This document shows, in pieces, positions 12,760 to 23,800 of a stretch of DNA of 64,000 bases. Made by a program: the position numbers and the translations under genes. Source of the stretch: Brugia malayi. Its lineage: Eukaryota; Nematoda; Chromadorea; Rhabditida; Onchocercidae. Numbering within the stretch: the stretch's first letter is position 1; each line of letters starts with the position of its first letter. Location: NCBI RefSeq assembly GCF_000002995.4, contig NW_025062479.1, forward strand, positions 4,946,221 through 5,010,220. The letters run 5' to 3'. The notes under the pieces were generated by a model that saw only the letters and a list, made by a program, of their open reading frames with translations, had not been told where the DNA came from and searched no databases.

Positions 12760-13526
12760 AAATTAATCTTTTTTTACTCTGCAATTTATGTGAGCCCAAT
12801 TTTTGTTCTGTTACGATAATCTTTGGATTTTAGGGGCAACAAGACTATTATTAGATAGGCAAAATAAAAATTTGATGAAGCATTGAGTTAATTCATTATT
12901 TGCTGATCTTCCAGTTACCTCGTGACCGATAAATTCATGGAAGTATTGTTGCCTCAACAGCTTGAACTATAAGTAAATTACACATAAAAAGCAAGTACTG
13001 TATTGTGAAAGCGATTTCCTCATCCAGAGTTTGTAAGGATTGGAATTATGTGACTTGTCCATTATTTTGAGAAATAAAAAATTATTTACATAATTTGCAA
13101 GAAACCTGCTGTGCCGTTTTTTCGGATGTCTCCCCTACTTTTTGTTATTAATGAGCTATGAAGGAGTAATCCATCAAGACAAGAAGAAATTAGAAACAAA
13201 ACAGGACATTCCACCAGGTGTTGCTAAAATCTCAACGGGTGGTTTGTCACTATTTTTTTTTTTTCGAGGTTTTTATTTTGGTTGAATGTCTTGTTCCTAA
13301 TTTATGTTTAATTTTGGAACTAAAAAGAACCTATAGATAAGGGTGATCATCAATGTGCAGCTTACCGCCGTTTATATGATGTGATGTAATGTTACTGAAC
13401 ACTGCCTGGACGGTATTATTTCTTTATCTAATCAAGAGTTTTCCCCAATTCATTTTCATTAATGATCAAATAATGGGTATGACGTAATGTAGAGCGTGAA
13501 TAACTATCCAAAAAAGAATAACTATC
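12760..13526. other. Intergenic: mS25 to hydrolase gene
   Basis: The stretch contains the mS25 poly(A) signal and a short + strand ORF from 13152 (begins MSYEGVIHQDKKKLE) that matches nothing I recognise. It is otherwise plain AT-rich sequence. Confidence 0.5.
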
Positions 13527-13624
13527 CTAAGTTTAAGAATAATCCATAAGCCTTACGAAAATCCGTAAAGCTTATGGGTAGCGTACGGAAAGCCGCAAGG
13601 CTTATGGGTTATTCTTAAACTTAG
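13527..13624. repeat. 28-bp-arm inverted repeat immediately upstream of a start codon
   Basis: The left arm 13527-13554 and right arm 13597-13624 are reverse complements at 27 of 28 positions. The 42-nt loop contains a further 6-bp inverted pair (TCCGTA and TACGGA) and an extra AAGCTTATGGG that echoes the right arm. The last three arm bases, TAG, form an AAACTTAG that could serve as a trans-splice acceptor 3 nt before the hydrolase ATG at 13628. It may be a small MITE-like element or a regulatory hairpin. Confidence 0.8.
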
Positions 13625-13627
13625 TTT

Positions 13628-15774
13628 ATGGATACCTATGCACACTCTATCGTACGATCACTTGACATCCAAAAGCCGATTCCGAACAGAGTATTGTGGC
13701 GTTCAAAGACAGTCAGACCAACCGAAGGAACTTTTCTTGCTGGGGTAAGTTCCTATGCTTATGTGTGTAAGAATCTCGAGGGAAGCCTAAAAGACGTTGT
13801 CATCCATCAGTTTTTTTGTCATTATGCGTGTACGTGCTGTATTGCTTTCTAAACAATTCCAATATTGACGAAAACCAAATAGATACTGATGATTAAGTTT
13901 GGGTTAATTTGTCCTTCAGTACTGAGAAGCAGAACATAAAATGAAGGTTTATGCATACATTCATACATACCTCTATTAGTTTTTATTGAATATTTTACCT
14001 TTGGTGAACTTTTAAATCAATTAGATTTCTGGGGAAATGAGTTGGAAATACTTTTTGTAAATGCTGTCATAACCTACCACTTCATAATTTGATTTCTTGA
14101 GGTAATGCGTGGTATGTTAATGATCAGTTTCAATTTTTAAGCTTTATTTGGAAGAATTTAGCGAATTTTAAAGAAGTGGATACTTAATTTGATACAGGTC
14201 GACTGAATTGTCAGTTTTTTTATTTTAACGATATTTACACTTTGGATTCGCCATCCGAAAGCAGAGATATTTCTGGTTGTCTTTATGTATAGATTTTTTT
14301 TTTTCTTACCTTTTTTTGATACAGTGGGCACTTTTTCTTGTTTGTCAATTTCCTGATGCTTATTTGTGCATCACAAATGTTTTTTGAATGTTTGGTTTCT
14401 GATATTAACTAGAAAAAACTTTCAGAATTTTTTTGAGCAGAAAAAATCGTTTTATGTTCAAAATTTTCTTTATTTATACTTGACTAAAAGCATACTCATT
14501 TTTTGCTTTAAGAATGTGGAATCACCGTCTGTTGGGCGGTGGAACCAGATTTACGTAATTTTTTTGATTTTAAAACATAGTTTCACTGTTATGTAGAGGT
14601 TAACACAACAGTTAGTCATCCAGGAACAAAATTTTTTAGTTATGGCGGTTCCAGTATTCCTCAGAAATATTGTTCTTTCTAGGGATACGAAATATTTTTC
14701 CGAGAAACAGTCCCCCCTCAAGAAGTTATTTATAAAGGAACAATTCTGTTAATTCATGGCCAGTCATTTTCATCATCAACATGGTTGGAAAATTCCACGA
14801 TGCAGGTCGTTTTCAGATGTTAGATTGTTGATGACTTTTCTTCCATCTAAAATGTCTTAAGCTTCTTAAAAGCAATTTATTTCTATGAATAAGTTGGAAA
14901 ATTATATATTAATATAGCTTATTAATTCTCTTTCAGGTATTCTCTGCTGCTGGATACAGATGTTTAGCGTTTGATATGCCTGGTTGTGGTAAAACTGGTG
15001 GACCTACAGTTTCAGATTCCAAAAAAGCTGAGATAATTCCTCTTGCTATGCATGCCCTTGAGCTCGAAACTGTAATTTTTTTCTCCTGAAAGAAAGGGGA
15101 GAGGGATATTATGATGAAAAATGTTTACTGACAAGTTTTTGCTGCTCTCTTCAACCAAATTAAGCTGTTTTGGTTTAGTTTCTTCGAAGATTGGTTTTTG
15201 TAAATGCTATAATCGAATTTCTTTTATCCGGTTTATCTCTTCTTTGTTATTACAGGTCATAATTATTGGACATAGTATGGCCGGACAGTATATCGTTCCA
15301 TTACTTGGAACAAATCGGATAATTTGCGTTGTTGCAGTTGCACTATCGAACACAAATGTAATGCCAATAAATCCCGAAAGTATTAGGACGTCAGTGCTGG
15401 TAATTTGGGGTGAAAGTGATACCAGTCTCGGACCTAGTGCAGCCTCTAGTCTCAGCAGGTTACCGAATTCCAAGTAACTTTTTTTTTTCTTTTGAAAATT
15501 TGCACATTTGTTTGCTGAATCAAAGCTTTTAAAATATTTCTTTCTCTCTTTTCATCTGTGTATTTTCTACTTCCATCTAAGTGCACGTGAAATTAAGTCT
15601 TCGGCGCAGTTTTTCTAATGATAAATATAATCATCTTGTTTTAATCTTTCTTTCAGGCTTTTGAGAATACCGTCAGCAGGACATGCTTGTTACCTCAGTA
15701 ACCCAGTTGCATTTCAGTCAGCTTGTCTTAATTTTTTTGAAACTATGGAATCCTTCGCTGATCCTTCATTGTAA
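13628..15774 (+). CDS. ABHD14-like alpha/beta hydrolase
   Basis: Five exons, 13628-13744, 14683-14805, 14937-15071, 15256-15473 and 15657-15774, encode 236 residues; human ABHD14B has 210. Exon 1 is supported by phase and by a gapless match across the junction: EGTFLAG-GYEIFFRE aligns with EGTIQVQGQALFFRE of ABHD14B. The oxyanion strand and loop is ILLIHGQSF. The nucleophile elbow is GHSMAG, with the serine near residue 130. The acid lies in VIWGESD and the histidine in SAGHACYLSNP, so the catalytic triad looks complete. Human ABHD14B is reported to act as a lysine deacetylase making acetyl-CoA; I cannot say whether this protein does. No signal peptide is evident. A poly(A) signal AATAAA is at 15951-15956. 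Exon 1 is the least certain part. Confidence 0.82.
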
Positions 15775-15950
15775 TATCTTCCCCTATTTTTTTTTTCCTT
15801 TTTTTTCTTTTTTCTTTTTTTTTGCAATTTTCCGTATAAATGTTTTGAAACTTCAGTTTGTGTAGATATGTTTCATCAGTGAACAGCTCTGTTATGTTAG
15901 TGCTGAGTTAATGTTTGTGCGTGTGAGGAGTTCTATCGCTTTTCTGTATA

Positions 15951-15956
15951 AATAAA
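15951..15956 (+). promoter_or_regulatory. AATAAA polyadenylation signal of the hydrolase gene
   Basis: Consensus hexamer 177 bp after the hydrolase stop codon, in a T-rich 3' UTR. Confidence 0.5.
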
Positions 15957-18900
15957 TCAGTTCATTTGTGTGTGCTTATATGTATGTAATGTTTTTCTGT
16001 TTCAAAGAAATAAGTCAAAGAGAAAGGTCACGACCCCTCACTATAGCATTTAAAGACTTAAACAGTTTTATGGCTATGAGCATTACATAACCATCTGCTG
16101 ACAAAAATTTAAAGAAATCGATGAAGTGAATTGTGCATCGATGTATAAGGCTTGAATATTACGATGGGAAGAGGCTGATTAAGATGGTTAATACTTGATG
16201 AGTTTGATAAAAAAGGAAATGAGATTCTAGAGCGCCGTTTGTTGAATTCGTTAACACAACGCATGAAGGCCAGAATTTCTTAATGGAGTAAGGCGAAATT
16301 CAGTTTGTTTTTCCTAAAATTGAGGAAGACTTTAGGGAAAGGTTGAGATGAGTTAGGACGGCAAATTATTTACTTAAATCATTGACTAGAAACTGATAGA
16401 AGTTCTCAACTAGCGGTAAAGAATGGTTTTTTTTTTTTTTTTTTTTTTTAAGTGGTAAACAACTCAGCTTAGAAGAAGCATTTTAAAATGTTGAATTGAA
16501 TGGAATAATTGAATTGGAATAGCCAAAAGGGATACATCATCGCTGAGGCATTTTCTCCTTTTCCTTGCTGCTTGGGGCTTGCCACATCTTACGCCTACTG
16601 CACACAGATTTTTCTTCCTCTCCTCCGATCCGTTACTACTTAATCCTTTGCATTCTCTGAATTTTATAATTTCCATATTTTATCCAAGTAAATATCTAAA
16701 AGATGGTGTTTGCACTGGATCATGTTTTCTTCCTGTGAATGACTTCCAGGAAGGTACAGATTTGAATAATTTGTACCGCCAAAAAGTGAGTGCTCGAAAT
16801 AGGAATTTGAACTCCGTCTCCATCCTCTTTCATAAAATAAAACACCTACTTCTTTTGAGCGTTTTAGTGTTTATCCACTTGTGTATGGTACATGAGTGCA
16901 CTATTTTTCATCATTATCTGATCTGGTCAGTGCTACTTTGAAATTTATATATAGGAGGGATATGAATAACTAACTGGACAGTGGATGAGATTCACGATAG
17001 AAAAAATGAGGGAAAGAAAGAAGAGCTAAATAAAAGGCAGAAGGCGGAGCTGTGCTTTGGAAGGACTAAGCTCAAGCTTCACCTCATTAGAGTCCCTTTT
17101 CTTTGGGATGTAGAAGCGTGCCTTCAGTTAGAGCATCAATGGACACGACGCGATGAATATTTCATTTACCTCCATCATATACCATCTTCCTTCCCTAAGT
17201 CATTCCAGAAAATTTTCACTCACCGATTTTGTTCACCCAATTCTCAATATTTCAATGAGCATTCATCATACTGCCATAAAAATATTTCTGTACCTTAAAT
17301 AGAACAATCATTTCATTCCTTCCTAAAGCTTATTCAGATTTAAAGATTCAGTCAATCACTGTCACTTCTCCTGTTCCTTTTAATACTTCAATTGTTCTTT
17401 GGCAGTAGTATTGCGTAAAAAATTGAACGAATATTTTCAACTACACTACATTTTATATAATTGCAAATGCTAATCTAAAAATTCCCATGAATTTCAATCC
17501 TCCAAGTTCTCTTACTGAATTTCCAGTGAATTCTCAAAGCATTTCAGGTTCTTTCGTCACTCGTACTGCAAAGGCTCGAAATTTTACACAAAACCATTAT
17601 TGCATTTATTTTCCCAAATATTTTCATATGTTCAAAAAAAAAAACAAGAAATATATGCTTCAAATTTCTCTGAAAGTTGCGTAGTGACGATTTAGCAAGA
17701 AAAAAAAAACAAAGAAATGCTTGAATCAAACTAATTACATCCATGTTTTTCAACTTATACTATTCAGTAAATAGAAAATTTTCATTTGTTTCTAAACACA
17801 TAATTCAGAAATTTCTCTTCGTCGATTTTTTTTTTATCATGTATCCAAGCAACTGATCAATTTCCCTTTCGGTATGAATTGTTTATCCTAAGCCATTATC
17901 ATTTTTCATCGTCGAAGGAACGAAATGGTCTCATATACCATTCAAATTCATGTAAACATTTTACATGAGAATCGAAACAATATTCATTCGTTTTGTCTTT
18001 AACTTGTAGAATTTAATTACCTTTTTTTATATATAAAAGATTAGTTCCTCAATGACTAAATGTTGTTGCTTTGTGCAAATTGAGATAAAAACTTTTATTT
18101 ATTATAAATAACATACTCACCAATGTTGTCAACTATCATTTGGCACAGTACGACATAATTTGACAAATTATGTTTTAGATTTTAATAAGTTGATGATGTA
18201 TGCTGTTGTAGAATTGAAAAGTTTTGTTAAAAGCAACGGATACGGCATTCCTTAAATGTCTACTATTAAAATAATTGATGGTTAATACTGTTTGTTGAAT
18301 TCCAATGTTTTAAGACTAAAATGTGATTTTTTTCCTCAAACAAGAGAGAGAAAACGGAGGACGAAGGCATATTTTTCTATCTTCAATTTTTGGAACGTGA
18401 ACATCAAATTGTTAGGCAGTAATTATTTTGACAACAATTACGGACTTTTTAATGAGTTCAGGACTATCCTTTATGTCTTCCTTTTTTCAAACTTAAAAAG
18501 AGGCATGGATAATCATAAATTCAACAAATCCGTGTGCTTTAACTATGTTCAATAAAAAGGTTTTGAAGCTAATAAAAGGCGGATTTCAATAGAACTGATT
18601 GTTTGCCTTTAAATGTTTATAGAGTGACATCACGCTAACTTCAATCTTCTTGAGTATAAGAGGAATATAAATTAATTGTATGTGTATGCTAAGTGCAAAT
18701 TAGGCATACTGAAGACGAAATTGAACCAGTTCAAAAACATCGTTTTTTCCCAATTAAAAAAGCTGGGAAAATTTGGAGTTGCAAGCTTGCAGTTATTGAA
18801 ATAACTTACATTAGCAGATGAATTATCAAACACAGTTTCAATAATTTTCAGACGTTTTGTATTTCCGTGATTTTTGAATCATTGCTTGCTCATTTATAAA

Positions 18901-19037
18901 TGGTTAATTAGTTTCAGGAGTAATATGTTTGATAGTTCTTCTCTTTAAAAATATGAATGAATTCGATTGTTAAATCTATTATCTGGACTTACGATAAATC
19001 AGTTTTAGAATCCGAAAAGAAATCTGTGCCAGGAAAA
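15957..19037. other. 3.1-kb intergenic region upstream of cho-1
   Basis: The region presumably carries the cho-1 promoter. It contains a 23-nt T run (16427-16449). Two + strand ORFs of 120 codons (16579-16941) and 105 codons (16981-17298) lie end to end, in different frames. Neither has recognisable domains, splice-supported extension or family similarity. I regard them as chance ORFs or possibly an unspliced non-coding transcript. The remaining sequence is ordinary AT-rich DNA. Confidence 0.5.
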
Positions 19038-19085
19038 ATGAAAAAATCACATCAAGCTGGTGGTGTTCCTGATTATCAACACTAA
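19038..19085 (+). promoter_or_regulatory. Upstream ORF in the cho-1 5' leader
   Basis: A complete 15-codon ORF (MKKSHQAGGVPDYQH, then TAA) ends 9 bases before the cho-1 ATG. It lies just downstream of an acceptor-like CAGTTTTAG at about 19008, so it would be kept in a message trans-spliced there. Its ATG has A at -3. It could limit or condition translation of the transporter by reinitiation. It could also be removed if splicing occurs nearer the ATG, but no AG acceptor lies between the uORF start and the main start. Confidence 0.5.
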
Positions 19086-19094
19086 ATTAAAAAA

Positions 19095-20806
19095 ATGATT
19101 GATTACTTGGGCGTTGTAGCTATTGTATTCTTTTACCTGCTGATTCTTATTGTCGGCATTTGGGCTGGCCGAAAAGCGAAAGATGTCAACTCAATGTCCA
19201 TTGATGGTGAGCAAACTGAAGAGGTTATGCTGGCAGGCCGAAATATTGGTACTTTAGTAGGTATCTTCACGATGACTGGTAAACATTCAATTTTGATTAT
19301 TTAAACGTTTACGAGTATTTCGAAAATTTAATTAAATATAGCAAATAATATAATTGATCTTTGTTGTCCTGTTGTTACGTTCCAAAATCATGCAAATGCT
19401 TTTTCTTGAAATTTGCGTATTTTAGAAATAATCATATTTTTGAATTTCTCCACTTTTTCTGATGAAAAATTGGTAAGGTAAGTGCTAATAATCTTTTATG
19501 CTGGTCGTCTTTGATTTATTCTATTTTTAAAAATTTGTGTATGGAATTGTTTTTATGTAGGAAAAGGTGTCTTAGATTATAATTATTTTATAAACTTTTA
19601 TCTTCAATGTTCGAAAATTTAAGTTCATTTTTTAAGGTTAATATTTGAACAAACAAGTTATTCTCACTCTCTTCCAGTGCCTGAAAGACTTATTTGGAAA
19701 CTCGTCATTTGTATGTCTGAAAAATACTTCATATATAAATTGAAAGTATCACAAAATTAGTTCAATCAAAAAATATTTGTTGTCGGTGATTGAAAATACT
19801 TATTTCCATACCATATATCTTTTTAAGTTTAGGCAATAAATAAAGCATATTTCTGATGTGTTTGGCAATAGATTATGTCGATTCTAATGAACTGAATTGT
19901 TTGGTGTTGAGTATTTCATACAAATTATTCATAAATCAAAGAGAAATAATGAGTGTGGATTCATATGAGAATGTCTGTTGGTTAATGGAAGGGTTGCAAT
20001 TTAAATAACTGGTAAAATAGTTTTTTACTGTGTAAGGGAGATTGTTTGAGATTTTGTATTCAATTCGAATGAAAATAAAATAATGAGAAAATTTTCTGTA
20101 ATTTCTTAGAGATTGAAATACTCCATTCATTCATTCGTTTCATTCATTCATTCGTTTCATTCATTCATTCGTTTCATTCATTCATTCGTTTCATTCATTC
20201 ATTCATTCGTTCGTTCATTCGTTCATTCGTTCATTCGTTTCATTCATTCATTCGTTTCATTCATTCATTCGTTTCATTCATTCATTCATTCGTTCGTTCA
20301 TTCGTTCATTCGTTCATTCAATACAGACACACACACGAAATTGATGCAGCAATAATTCAGTGAATTCGAACCTTTTGAATAATTAAAAAGTTCTTCCGAG
20401 AAAATAAATCAGTAAAATATATATATACATATGTTCATAATCATTGTGTTCATCTTCCATTTCCATCTAGGCATTTCTTATTCTTATTTAGATGAAAAAA
20501 AGTTCAAAATTCAGAGTTTCTAGGTCAAATGTTATGCGAATTTATTTATTATCAGAATAAATCTATTAGTATCTGAATAACCAGTATGTACCAATTTTCA
20601 CCACCTTTCAGGAAGTTTCTTTCAAGGTGATCAACGTAAAAAAAAAATACTTTCATTTAAATTATTGCTCTCTAAGGATTCTGTCCATAAATAACATGCA
20701 AAATTTGTTGGAAGTCACCTTTATCTGAGTTGAGGGAGCGATATTTGGTTTTTGGAGAAAGTTGGAGTAGGAAATGAAATGGATTGTATTTTAAGGCTTA
20801 TATATA

Positions 20807-20845
<39 letters not shown>

Positions 20846-23800
20846 TTAGTTGGTTAGTATTAAACTTTTAAATGGCATTTGTGGTAAATGGCTTTAGAGA
20901 ATCTCAAATATCTCATGGGAAAACAATTCAACTGCAAGCGATCAATTCTTAGATTTTATTTCTATTTCTGCTTGCAGTTATCAACAACAACAAGAGCAGC
21001 AGCAGCACTAGTAGTGGCACTAAAGGCAACAAATACCATCACAGATAGAATAGTTTTAGAAGATGCAGATTCAGGATTCATCCGGAAAACATAAGTCAGA
21101 CATGATTAACCAGCATTTTCATTCCATATAGTTAGATCATTTATAGTCTTTCCATCTCACTTCTACTGAAAATTTTCCTTTTCTTTTTTTCCCAGCAAAC
21201 AAACAAACAACTGTTTTCACCACTTTTTAAGCTTGCATTTTCATGTAATCTTATTCGAGATCATTACAGTTCTTTCAATCAGCAAAAGAAATGACAGTAA
21301 CAATAACATTTTCCAAGCATACTAAATCGTAAGATAATTTTATATTCAAAATGCAAAAAAAGAATAGGCTGGTGAAAACTGACAAAGTTCCATATTTGAA
21401 AATTAACTTCAGTAATCGTCGCTCGTGAACATAGAATCCTATAAATATTTGTTTACACTCTACAAATTTTGAAAAATGAATGAGATTCCTCAGACGATCA
21501 TTGAAGACAAAACAATGGCGTGCAAAAAAAATAAAGAAAACAGATATTATTAACCATCTTGTTGAAGTCATTTTTCAATAAGTTTAATGTTTAATTCTTG
21601 CGTCACTAGTCTTCTTAAAGTTAGAAAGTTTTTTAGAAGTGAACATTAATGGTTTGGGAGGGCGCTTAAGTGCATCTTTTATGTTTTTTTATATTTGTTC
21701 CTTTTTCAATATATTGAAAACAAATTTGCTGATAATAATTCAGCAGTTATAGAATTTATGAAAATTTGAAAGACCTATGCTTCACGTTCTGACATTAAAT
21801 ATTCAAAAAGTTTCTGCATCGCAATACATTTAACTTTCAGATTAAGACACATATTGTTACATAGAAAATTTATTTCTATTTAGAGGAAAAAATAAAAATT
21901 TACAACTGTTCGTCTTTTTTTTTTTTTAATTTATGATCTTGAATAATACTACAATAGAAGATATGGATTTTTTAAGGTAAGGAAATGCTGAATGAATATA
22001 CTTATATCAAAACGTAGAAGTATTCATTGATTTCGGACAAAAATTTAGCTCTGATAATAGCAGTGCTTCTGCTAACAGTGTTGACGACAAATGCTATGAA
22101 GAGGTGTTGATAATTCTAATTTAGGCCTGAAGAATAAACGAGAATTTGTATTAGAAATGTGAACAAAATAATAATACTCAGAAATGTTTTAACTAAGCAA
22201 ATTATATATACGATAAATATTTTATTTAATTTTAGAACTTTTTCTTTTGAAGAATTGCTGTTCAATTTCTAGAGAATAGTGTGGCGACAAAATTTATGAT
22301 CTCAATCTACGCCCATTTCTTTTTCCAATATCAGAGCCTCCTTCAAAATTCAAGACAGTGTTAATCAAAGTCTTTCACCATTCATTCCTTTGATTCAGAT
22401 CTGTTATTTTAGTCTGGAAAATTATGCACTATCGACAACATCAAAAAAAAAAAAAAAGTGAGAAATGAGCTTTTTGTTGCCAAAATTCAAAACGGCAATG
22501 ATTTTTAAAAGATGTTGGTATTCAAAGATATCTGAAAGAAGCTGCAAACAGTGTTTTACTTTTACATCTACTTAATCTTCTTTTTTATTTTGTGTCACTT
22601 TTAAAATTAAAGTGCAAAAGCGAAAATTGAAATAATATTAAACTAAGCTACTTAGAGGATTTCAGACTGACGTATTCTTTCATTTTTTTTAACTACTACG
22701 AAAACATTAGGTATTGAAAATTTCGAGAAACTCCTTAACGTTGTGGACAAAAACTCAGGTCAGAAAGTAAGATAACACTGAGAAACTAAAATCTTGAAAT
22801 CGCATTTAGAACAAAAATACTTTATAATATCATTTATCCTTAACAAATTTTGCTATTATAACAATTTTAATCATTACTTTTTCCTAGCAGGTATCACTTC
22901 AAGTTAACGAATTATTGCTGATCTCTTTTACAGCAACGTGGGTTGGTGGAGCTTATATCAATGGTACTGCAGAAGCGCTCTACAATGGCGGTCTTCTAGG
23001 ATGTCAAGCGCCATTCGGTTATGCATTATCACTAGTCATTGGTGGCATACTTTTTGCGAAAAAGATGCGTGATGAAGGCTATATCACAATGTTGGATCCA
23101 TTCCAGGTATGCTGCTGGGTATTCTGAATAATTTATTATTAAATTATTGGACGTGGAAAAAGTCATGCATTCTCTTATTTCCATAGAAAACTTTGGCAAT
23201 TTTATAATCATTATAAAATTAATTTAAGTTTATGAAAATGATCGTCACAAAACATCCTTGGATCAGGTTATAGATGAATTAACCTGATCTCCTTGATAAA
23301 TTTTTGTTCATGCAGGTGAAGTATGGCCAAAGAGTTGGTGGTCTTCTGTTCATCCCTGCTCTTCTTGGGGAAGTATTCTGGACAGCTGCGATTTTATCAG
23401 CTCTTGGTTAGTTTATAAATTATGACGCAATTTTGAATCGAATTGCATATTTCTAAAGATTTTCTTTTGGAAATATTACAGGTAATTCCTTCACAAGGAT
23501 TCTTTTTTCACTGTTCGATTTCAGGAGCAACATTATCAGTGATTCTAGCGATTGATATGACATTGTCAGTAATAATATCAGCAATAATTGCAGTATTTTA
23601 TACTTTCACTGGTGGTTTGTACGCTGTTGCATACACGGATGTTGTACAGCTATTTTGCATATTCGTCGGCTTGGTTCGTTGTAGATCAGTTGAATTATTG
23701 AGACAAAAAGATTTTCAAGAGAATTCTTGCAGTCTTAATTCATTGATTCTAGTAATATATATTATAATTTCCATCTGTGATTTTTATAAAAGTTGCTAGC

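Noticed and set aside
14366..14596. 76-codon ORF before hydrolase exon 2
   Set aside because: It is Phe/Leu/Lys-rich and has no donor in the phase needed by exon 2; the exon at 13628-13744 fits the family and phase.
16579..17298. Two consecutive + strand ORFs of 120 and 105 codons
   Set aside because: They are in different frames, match no known family and have no splice-supported link to each other or to cho-1.
20113..20355. 80-codon ORF of repeated SFIHSF units
   Set aside because: It is a direct translation of the CATT/CGTT tandem repeat inside an intron; no start context or conservation is expected.
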